DNA of 18,776 nucleotides from positions 1 through 18,776 of the forward strand of contig CAJVPJ010000699.1 in assembly GCA_910592205.1 (NCBI GenBank), written 5' to 3'. Both the position numbers and the translations under genes were made by a program. The stretch is from Paraglomus occultum (lineage: Eukaryota; Glomeromycota; Glomeromycetes; Paraglomerales; Paraglomeraceae). This document shows positions 1 through 7,671 of the stretch, in pieces. Positions within the stretch are counted from its first letter, which is position 1, and every line of letters starts with the position of its first letter. The notes beneath the pieces were generated by a model. It was given only the letters and a program-made list of their open reading frames with translations, was not told where the DNA came from and searched no databases.

Positions 1-2139
1 CCTAATGGGTATATTGAGTGGTTAGTGCGGTTCAATAAAAGTACAAGATCTACAGAAAAGGTAACCTGAAATAGATACAGCTGAACAGATCATACTTGAA
101 ATGATAATCACGAGTTGCGCCCAAAATGATTATAGTGATAAAATGTCTCAGTGCAGTAATGTATGCGTATCAGATACGCCACAACTGTTCACTTCTTCAT
201 GATTCTAGAATATCTGTTCAAAAGTAGTCTCGACTATTATTCTGGAATTTTTCACAATGTTGATTGATTAAATGCATGTGCCCAAAACGTTTAACAAATT
301 TTTTGCGCTCATGGTAGGCTTACAAGCCATTACAATATTAATTGTTCAAAACTAATTTGTGTTGCACCAAATCTTACTCTAATAGAATGTTTTAATAAAT
401 TTTACGCCAGTTGACCGCACAATCGTCCAGTTATCAATGATCTACTGAATAAAAAAAATATCATTAGTTTATTTAGTCACTCATGCATTTTTTCGACGAT
501 ATAACAAAATTATTTATAAGCGCAACTTGCATCAATGTATACAGACTTTTTTTCATTATGTCTTACAATAATTTCTCATTTATTTTCTTACCAGACTCTT
601 TCAACGTGCATTGCCTGCCACACGTGCTAATTTCCTCATTATTACTTTGATTTAATTTACTACTTTTTCAGATATTTTTACAATAGTCAACTATTTCAAC
701 CAGTCTGTGTAGAAACCATCTCGGCGTCTCCAGAAAAACTTTTGCGCTATAAATTTGTCTTCTTGCGTATACGGTGGTTAAATTCTATATCCAGAAAAAG
801 CTTCCTGGTTGCACAGAAAAATTACTGACGTTATAATTATATCCATCGATTTCAATACGAGACATCTACAGAAGCAAAATTCCGAGATCTCTCAATTATA
901 TTTGTGATTATGACCTTTAGCTTTCTTTCTTAATGATCAATATCATCTACCATACTTATATTATAAGAGTTGGCTTCTTAACATACATTACTCTAGTTAA
1001 ATGCTATGATACATACATATGTTAATTCTTTACCAAACAAACTTTATATATTTTTTTTACTATTTTACCCGCTGTTGTTCGAAAATGTCCTAATATCGCC
1101 AATTTTTTTTTTGTTGTGCTTTATCTTAATAAAAAGCAAAGTAAATTGCATACTAATAACCATGATAATATCTTAATCACGCAGAAATGCAAGGCTAAAG
1201 CTAAGTTGTGTGCGCAAGCTTTTTACACTTAAACAAAAATGTTTAATTTGGCGTTCATAGTTGAAATTGTGAAGTATGTGATTTGACGAGCCGTTCTCAG
1301 AATATTATTTTCGAATTAGAAGAATATCTTTCATAGTATAGTAACATAATAAATGGCTGTAAATTAAATCGCTTTTAAACATTACCATGCGTGTCAGCTG
1401 TTGCCTTATTCTCAAACTTACAGATTATGGAAAAAAGAATCCGGACATTTTCAAGATGTTGGGTAAAAAAGTAATAATAAAGGTTGGCGTCGTGATAAAC
1501 GGTCAGTTTTGTTACCAATATTTTTAGTTCGATCGTAAAGGAAGCCCTTACTTTTCCGACAATTTTTTCCCCATAATTAGTTGCATTTGTTGCATACAAG
1601 ATTGGGAATTAAAGGGCCATCCAAACACGCGGAGTAAGGGCCATGTTTTAATAAGCAACAACGTACCTATCAGGACTTAACTGCGCTCGCTGATGTCCTG
1701 CTGTGATTGTACCAGGCAAAGGTGGAGGTTATGACGATACCGCGTAGTTTATAACTGTATCTCCGTCATCAACATCTGTTCTATTACGAGCAAAATAGAA
1801 AATAAGCGAAGACAGAGGAGAAAATGTTTCGGATGTGCTCGGATATATTGTTGGAAGCAAGATTTACATTAATGTCTTGGTAACTTGGCCTTTATACATT
1901 GTAAGTCCCAGCTTACTACGTTAAAGCCATATTGATAATGTCATGGATACGTAAAAAGTGACTTACGGTGAAATTGTCTCGCCTTAGAGTGTGGTCTCAG
2001 TGAATAATCGCTTTTTCCGCTTAACGTTTTTTTTTGCATTTATTGTATGCATTTTCACAATGATGCGTAATCATAATGCATCGTAATACTCAATAAAGTT
2101 CAGCCAAGAATATTATAGAGATATTCGGTTCTTTCTTAG
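1..2139. other. AT-rich intergenic DNA, possibly with an unseen upstream kinase intron or exon
   Basis: I see no convincing gene here. Open frames are short and lack recognisable motifs. The longest, about 74 codons on the minus strand at 1375-1599, starts on TTG and has no family resemblance. The right end, TTCTTTCTTAG at 2129-2139, is a strong splice-acceptor-like sequence that would open the kinase-like reading frame at 2140 in phase 0, the phase of the other introns of that gene. Part of this stretch may therefore be intron, with an upstream exon I could not identify. Short inverted repeats occur (CAGGAC near 1671 with GTCCTG near 1695) but nothing resembling a tRNA or rRNA. Confidence 0.5.
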
Positions 2140-4692
2140 ATTATAGGTACTCGTCTACCTAAGATTTTTTTGCGGGAGTATTGTGTAACGGTCACAGGAA
2201 ATGGTCGATCTCACTTACTTGCAAACCATGCCATTACCATGTCGTTAGTTCCAGTGATCAAGGACATGCATAATCCAGCAATTGGCAACTTGATTCAAGT
2301 CTCTTTAGAAAGTAAAGATGAGCGTTTAAGGCTAGAATCGATTCATTGCTCGCAAATTACCGACATAAAGTCAGCTCAAATTGACAATATTTATTACGCT
2401 GTCTACAAGAAGACGCTGGATAAAGGTGGGGTCGAGGACACAACGATAATGCTTGTACTACTTGGAAATGATGAAACTTGTACACCAACATACGTGAGTG
2501 AGTTTGCGAGAATATACTCGCTTCCGACACACACTTGCGACAATGATGTCAGTCAATACAGACGATATAAGATTTGGCTTGAGTATCGCAACCAACTAAT
2601 AAAGGGATTTACCAAGTACGACGACAATTATTACATGGTTGCTGATGCGCGCTTTTATCATTGCTATTCTCGATATGGGTTTTGCGCTGCATGTGGGATA
2701 TCTCGATGTAGCCCAGTGTGGTGCATATTCGGACACAAACAATTATCCGATGGATGGACTAGCAACAACAAGCGGCTCGATGACTTTATCAAGAAAACTC
2801 AATTACAAACAAACTCAGCAAATGATGCCTATTTAGAATGGATTCCAGACGATTGTATTAGTATTGGTGTTATGGAATACGTGTACTTGCATGGTCTACC
2901 TACTGCTACCCGTGACTATATTGAATCGATTCCACTTGAGATAACAGACGAGACACCTGATTTATATTATACCGAGGTAAGCTATTTACTTATGCATCAT
3001 GTTTGTTGAATAGTTAAATAAATAAATTATTGGTTTTATTATAATTTATTATTTCCACTAGTTATGTGATAAGCATCCAGATATTCTTGCCACAGATGTT
3101 TGGCTACCATCGGATTTACATACAAAGCAAGCAAACAAAAGTATTGTCTAATAAGAGAAAGATACTGGCCGACGTTATGCCTGGCGTGTACAATTGCAAT
3201 TTCATTCTAAGATAAAGTCATTCTGTTATAAATGTAAAGCACCAAGACCGCTCAATTGGACAACTGGCAATAAGTCTCTGGATTTATTTATCATGGAATC
3301 GTGGCATAATATAATCAATCCGTACGATGCGTATATACAATGGATCGATTACTCCCTGTTATCAAACGTACTGTACATGAGATACATGAGATGCCATTAT
3401 TACGCCACGGATGCACTTATTGCGGATTGGTTAGAATCAACAAGAATCGGGGTGACACGCGTGACGCTCAGAAAAATAGTTGATGGAATTGATCAGTCGT
3501 TTGATTTTCATCGGGTAAATTACTTCACATTAAACAATGCCAATTAGTAATGCGTATCGTGCATTACCATATCGTTTATTGGTGTAACAATTGTATTTTA
3601 TAGTTAACCAAGGAATACCCAGAGATACTAACACCAGACAATATTTGGATAATCGGGATCGCCCAGAAGCCGTCTACTCGAGAATACTATTTAGTGTTCT
3701 ACCACGACGTACATGCAATAGTGGACAGGTTCATACAACTTAAGGAAAATGTCGGGTACTTGCAATATGGTGACTTTTATAAACTCAAAGAAATTGGATC
3801 CAGTGGTTATAGAACAGTTTATACTGCCAGATATAGAAGATATTTAGAAGCACCACACATGGATGAAACTATTGTACTCAGAAAATTTAAGCGTTTTGAT
3901 GGGACGGATGAACTATTTATTACCGAGGTAAGTTATAATTGTAGTCTTAGCTAAATATATTTAATTTGACATTGTGTTTATTTTATTTAATAGTTCCGAA
4001 ATCATGCCAAGTGTTTATTTACTTTTCTTACACTTGAAATTTGTGGGATCACACAAGTCCCAGAAACAAACGAGTACATGATTGTTATGGGATGTGGTCA
4101 TGGTGGTAATCTTTGGTCTTATTTGGATCAAAATATTAACAAGTTGACGTGGAAAGATAAATTAAGACTTTTATCGCTGATTTCATGCGATCTGTGTTCT
4201 ATTCATTATTCGGGTTTAGTACACTGTAATCTTCATGGTGGAAACATTGTTTTTAATCGAAGAAGTTCTCCCATGATTTGTGATTTCGATCTTTCTCGAT
4301 CGGTGAAGTCACACAAGTCAAATTCAACTATTCGAGGCGTTTTGCCTTTTATTGCACCGGAAGTCTTCCGCACCCGCAAATTTACGCAGCAGTCAGACGT
4401 GTATTCTTTTGGCATTATTATGTATTTGATTGCTACCGTTGAACAACCGTTTAAAAATAGGCAGTTTGATAGAGATCTAGTATGCGATATCATGGGCGGA
4501 CTACGACCATCGATGCCTGATTCCGCACCAGAGGAATACAAGAAAATTGTCGAATGGTGTTGTGATGCTGATCCTGATAAGCGTCCTAATGCAGGTACGC
4601 TTAACGAATATATTGTAAAGCTTTGTAATAATAAAGAGCTTGACGAGGATAGCGCATGGCATGGTATACTGTCCAGTCAAGATTTTAAATAA
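2140..4692 (+). CDS. Tandem N-lobe protein-kinase-like gene (TKL-type pseudokinase), interrupted by two in-frame stops
   Basis: The proposed exons are 2140-2976, 3062-3514, 3604-3927 and 3994-4692, with phase-0 introns of 85, 89 and 66 nt (donors GTAAGC, GTAAAT, GTAAGT; acceptors CTAG, ATAG, ATAG). Joined, they give about 770 codons. The last 300 residues form a protein-kinase fold: N-lobe with a degraded glycine loop (IGSSGYRTVY), IVLRKF where VALKKL is usual, an alpha-C Glu ending exon 3, then LVHCNLHGGNIV, ICDFDLSRS, FIAPEVF, SDVYSFGII and a TKL-like DADPDKRPNA tail. HRD is HCN and DFG is DFD, so phosphotransfer is doubtful and a scaffold role is more likely; that is inference. Upstream, decayed N-lobe copies repeat. 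The leader NKRLDDFI...LEWIP matches what I recall of Glomeromycotina TKL kinases. In-frame TAA TAA at 3149-3154 breaks exon 2. No clear ATG start is visible: the frame opens at an acceptor at 2139, and the first in-frame ATG is at 2239. AATAAA at 4688-4693 overlaps the stop codon. Confidence 0.62.
2341..2523 (+). repeat. Kinase N-lobe-like unit 1 (most degenerate, no intron)
   Basis: Within exon 1, a segment reading SQITDIKSAQIDNIYYAVYK, then TTIMLVLL, then YVSEFARIYSLP follows the order beta1-beta2, beta3 (VALK strand, lysine absent) and alpha-C of a kinase N-lobe. The SEF triplet lines up with the TE|F junction of the last unit, where an intron sits, so this copy may have lost the intron. 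Residues just upstream (CVTVTGNGRSHLLAN, from about 2182) resemble a beta4-beta5 hairpin (GITQVPETNEYMIVM in the intact copy). That would be the tail of a still earlier unit. The similarity is weak and judged by eye. Confidence 0.3.
2671..3148 (+). repeat. Kinase leader plus N-lobe-like unit 2, split by an intron at 2977-3061
   Basis: This unit opens with a cysteine-rich leader, RYGFCAACGISRCSPVWC (C-x2-C-x4-C-x4-C), then GWTSNNKRLDDFIKKTQ, NDAYLEWIPDD and a degenerate N-lobe that keeps no glycine loop or lysine. It ends LYYTE|intron|LCDKHPDILATDVW, the alpha-C Glu followed by beta4. The leader resembles the zinc-ribbon-like CxxC...WCxxC...WTSGN leader I recall from Glomeromycotina TKL kinases, but the last cysteine is missing (WCIFG), so metal binding is doubtful. 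The unit stops at tandem TAA codons at 3149. Confidence 0.5.
2977..3061 (+). other. Intron, phase 0 (kinase-like gene, unit 2)
   Basis: GTAAGC donor directly after the Glu codon of LYYTE, and TTCCACTAG acceptor. It is 85 nt long. Reading through it ends at TGA (3007), while removing it continues the kinase-like frame with LCDKHPDIL. Confidence 0.7.
3149..3154 (+). other. Two adjacent in-frame TAA stop codons in exon 2 of the kinase-like gene
   Basis: After TKQANKSIV the frame reads TAA TAA and then continues in the same frame into the next cysteine leader (FCYKC, from 3221). The frame is kept on both sides, so these are substitutions or an intron rather than a frameshift. A GT..AG segment at 3146-3211 (66 nt, phase 0, acceptor TTCTAAG) would remove both stops, but its donor GTCTAA is poor. 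Confidence 0.75.
3221..3693 (+). repeat. Kinase leader plus N-lobe-like unit 3, split by an intron at 3515-3603
   Basis: FCYKCKAPRPLNWTTGNKSL (one CxxC left), then DLFI, YDAYIQWIDYS, and a degenerate N-lobe whose beta3 strand VTLRKIVDG matches IVLRKFKRFDG of the last unit. It ends FDFHR|intron|LTKEYPEILTPDNIW and a beta5-like REYYLVFYHDV. The alpha-C Glu is replaced by Arg. The intron sits at the same aligned position and in the same phase as in units 2 and 4, which is good evidence that the units arose by duplication of one exon-intron cassette. Confidence 0.5.
3515..3603 (+). other. Intron, phase 0 (kinase-like gene, unit 3)
   Basis: GTAAAT donor, ATTTTATAG acceptor, 89 nt. Unspliced reading reaches a stop at 3545. 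Splicing joins FDFHR to LTKEYPEIL in frame. Confidence 0.7.
3703..4692 (+). other. Complete kinase-fold unit 4 (predicted pseudokinase domain)
   Basis: This is the only unit with both lobes. Leader remnant VDRFIQLKENVGYLQYGDFY, glycine loop GSSGYRTV (third Gly lost), IVLRK with Arg at 3880-3882 where the ATP-binding lysine is expected and Lys next to it, and alpha-C Glu at 3925-3927 before the intron. HCN replaces HRD at 4222-4230 and DFD replaces DFG at 4282-4290, so the metal-binding Asp is kept but the catalytic base is lost. APE and SDVYSFGII are intact. The domain ends with EEYKKIVEWCCDADPDKRPN, a normal TKL C-lobe tail. Structural residues are better kept than catalytic ones, which fits a pseudokinase rather than random decay. 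Confidence 0.7.
3928..3993 (+). other. Intron, phase 0 (kinase-like gene, unit 4)
   Basis: GTAAGT donor after the alpha-C Glu codon, TTTAATAG acceptor, 66 nt. Splicing joins ELFITE to FRNHAKCLF and the beta4-beta5 strand GITQVPETNEYMIVM. Confidence 0.8.
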
Positions 4693-4750
4693 AGCAGTAG
4701 TATTTTAATTTTTTTAAGAATTTACTATCTTATAATTAGACTAGAGAAAA

Positions 4751-5403
4751 TCAACCCAAGAGTGATTTGATAAAAAATAGAGTTTCAATAAATCTTACAA
4801 TAACTGGATTTTGTTTCGCAAGCCATTTTGAAGGAGAATACTCTAAAAGACTATCTAAACCAAATCGTTCGTAATTTTCAATCAAACTTATTACATCATT
4901 ATACAAGTTACCTCGCTCCCTTTTAGCAATTTCCGTCACAGTCCTGATACGGACTTGTTGGTCTGCAAACGTTTCATTCAATTGCTGCTTCAGTACCGCA
5001 TTCTCGGACAATTAGATCATGTACTTTTTCAGAAGCACTTCGTATGCTGGATCTGGCATGGATACTTGGACTCCTGATTCAGAAAATTTTTTTTCGATAG
5101 ATGACAACTCATTACTGTAAGAGAATCTCAGTCTTTTTCTATCATTGTCGAATCATCTAACTTCATGGTTCGTTTAATATAATACTTCTTAACGACAATC
5201 TGATTGTAAATGCTTTTCACATAAAGAGTAACTATCTCAAGTAATACAGATAATTTAGGAAAATACTTAGCCATTTCCATTATACTCTCTGCTGCATGCC
5301 GCCATTTTTAACTCTCACATCTTGTTAACTGACTTTCATCATATTCGTCGGCAAGAGACTCAAACAGACAAGGCAAGTTTTTGGCAGCTACTTTTGCGTT
5401 CAT
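4751..5403 (-). pseudogene. Decayed coiled-coil-type gene, possible Glomeromycotina multicopy family
   Basis: On the minus strand from ATG 5403 the frame reads MNAKVAAKNLPCLFESLADE, then an in-frame TAA (5308-5310), then KWRHAAESIMEMAKYFPKL and further helical sequence to TGA (5128-5130). A change to another frame near 5130 continues FSYSNELSSIEKKFSESGV to TAA (5012-5014), and after that SENAVLKQQLNETFADQQV leads to LLEYSPSKWLAKQNPVIVRF and a stop at 4751-4753. Three stops and one frame change mean it is broken. The 'SPSKWLAKQNPVIVRFIETL' element resembles, from memory, a repetitive protein family of mycorrhizal fungi whose function I cannot name. It lies 58 bp from the 3' end of the kinase-like gene, tail-to-tail. 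Confidence 0.45.
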
Positions 5404-7668
5404 TGTAGAGCAAGGTGTAAACTTTAAACTCAAATTAATAAAAAACTACTATGTAAAGTTGAGGGGATCCTGAAAGAGCATATTCGTAAAAGTATGTTTC
5501 TATCGTTAGTTTCAAAGTATTTGACCGCATCAAATTCTCTATGTAACAGTGTCGAGCACCAATCAGATGAGTACAGTTGCAGATTATTCTAGAATTGATC
5601 TACAAATTTCGAAATCTCCCTGACTATAGTACAGAGGGACATCTACCTATTAACGTTTGATAAACAATACAGAATTAATAGTATTATTAAATACTGTATA
5701 TGAGCGTATATATATTAATATATGACTCCGATTTTGCTGTTGATCACGTTATAAACTTAACATAAGAAAAAGGAGAAATTGTATAAAAATGTCTAGCATA
5801 GATCTCTACGGCACACCCAATCTTACAATCATGTTAATTCAGGTTACTTCTACATTATAGTTTTTTTTACCAGAGCAAGATGTCTTCTCGAGTTGTAATA
5901 CAATCCCACGTTGTGTTTAATATCGGCGTCCATCATCTCACTTAATATTAGTACTGTAATACGGAAATTGCGCTTTCTTCACAAGACAGCATGTCCTTGC
6001 CATTACGGTTGACTATTTAACCACTTAAAGCTGTATAGAGTTTATATTTACAAAAATTTGGTCTCAGAATACTTTACCCGTTTTTATCCCACGAACTCTA
6101 GTCAAATTATTTACAGATATATATATTATCAATTATGCCAATTAAAATTTGCTTTTTGACGATAATTATAATGTGTATATATCGTGCAAATATAGACTTA
6201 TTTTGTTTTAAACAAATAATCTTACCATCTTTAATCATCAATTTTTTCTCTCCATACTAATACTTTTAATTTTAGCGCATAATGTAAGCTATAATGCTGT
6301 GGTAGCTTCCTTAAACGTATAGTTTCTATGTTAAAATTGGTGCCAACATCTAATCGGTTTAACCGCCGCCAAAACAGAACATCGATATCAAATTAAGGCA
6401 TTACTGTGCAAATACAAAAAATAACTATATTCAATATCAATATTAGGCATCATCAATTATGAGAAAAATCCTTTTTTTTAAACAATGAAAATTGAATAAT
6501 ACTCCAATTTGTGCACAGTTCTTTCTCCGCTATTTTGAATGCTAAAATATTGGTACAAAACATACAGATTTACTGACTACTGAAGAGCGAAGCCTCTTAA
6601 ATTTTTTCTCTAGTTTACGTTTAAAATTTTGTCCGTTCGCCCCCAGACAGTACCCAACCCTTCTTTCATTGATCAGCCACATGTAGGAATCAAATGACTT
6701 ATCTGAAACACCGACCGATTTTGTTGATCACATTTGATAACGCAGTCCTGAGTAAAGCGATTGACATTGTTGCACATGCCCTTCACTGCTGTTAAAATTT
6801 CCTTTTTTGTTCATTATTGGTTTCCAAAGTCGATCGAATCTAACCGAAAGGGTGTATGGAACTAGAGCGCGCTAGATTGCCCGTTGGATATGTAATCGAA
6901 AAAGGGAGGGGAAAAAAGCCTAAACACATTTCTAGATTTGATGCATGCCCCCTTGCTTCCAGACAATGCTTATTGGTAAGCCATTCAGACTGAAAAAAGC
7001 AAAAAAAAAAAAGTTTCGGATTCAACGATCATACCGTTATATAGTCATTTTCGATATAACAAGCTTTTAAAAAATGCATAATCAATATCGTTGCTTATTA
7101 ACCCGGATCGCTAAAACTACATCCCGCGCAAACCGGTGAGGGGATGCAGGTTCTATTATTTGAATTAATACGTTTTATATGTACTGCATATCTTCATATC
7201 TATAAAGATAATCTTATCAATTTTATTACACGATATGAAAAATAACAATATGACCAAGTTTGTTTTAATACCGTAAATGAAATTAATTAATTAATATCAA
7301 TGTTATTACTAATTAAAGGGAAAAAAGCCATTATCATTTTGTATTCAATATTTTAAAGTAAATTTTTATTAAGAAAAAGAAAATAGATGCGCCAGCCAGA
7401 ACCACACACTCTCTACTTCTTGGCGCTTTTAATTAGTGAGGAGAAATCACAATCCCACGGCCCGCTCCCGGAACAGACCAATACCCTCCTCCACAGTCCG
7501 ATATGTGCATAGTTTACAACAGAGTAAATACAAATGACTATGATTCATAAGGTATTGTTGAGAATATGACCTTTCCACAATTAAATCCAAATTAATTATA
7601 AAAGTTCTAGTGTACAAAGTAATTGATGTCGTCATAACGCTATCATAGAAAGCGCGACTTTTTTTTTA
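5404..7668. other. AT-rich intergenic DNA, no gene seen
   Basis: No frame with recognisable protein motifs. There are stretches of (TA)n (near 5697-5725 and 6115-6130), a short AATT run (7281-7292) and poly-A at 7001-7012. A 6-bp inverted repeat GCGCCA/TGGCGC (7389-7394 and 7421-7426) lies about 240 bp beyond the chitin synthase stop. Part of 7400-7668 may be the 3' untranslated region of that gene. Confidence 0.5.
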
Positions 7669-7671
7669 TTA
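7665..7671 (-). terminator. Chitin synthase stop codon overlapping an AATAAA hexamer
   Basis: The minus strand reads TGC TAATAAAAAAAA, so the stop TAA (7671-7669) is part of TAATAAA. A polyadenylation signal is normally 10-30 nt upstream of cleavage, so a very short 3' untranslated region is possible. In AT-rich DNA the hexamer also occurs by chance. Confidence 0.3.

Noticed and set aside
1375-1599. Minus-strand frame of 74 codons
   Set aside because: Starts on TTG, no recognisable motif, isolated in AT-rich DNA; not enough to call a gene.
2170-2172. TTG as start codon of the kinase-like frame
   Set aside because: Non-ATG starts are rare in fungal nuclear genes and the frame stays open upstream to 2140, where a splice acceptor lies.
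3941-4077. Kinase-like gene ending at a stop near 3952, with a separate gene starting at ATG 4078
   Set aside because: A canonical GTAAGT..TAG intron (3928-3993) joins the two parts in phase 0 and restores the beta4-beta5 strand, so they are one gene.
6840-7025. Minus-strand frame rich in Phe and Cys
   Set aside because: Its Phe-rich part is the reading of a poly-A run at 7001-7012; no family resemblance.
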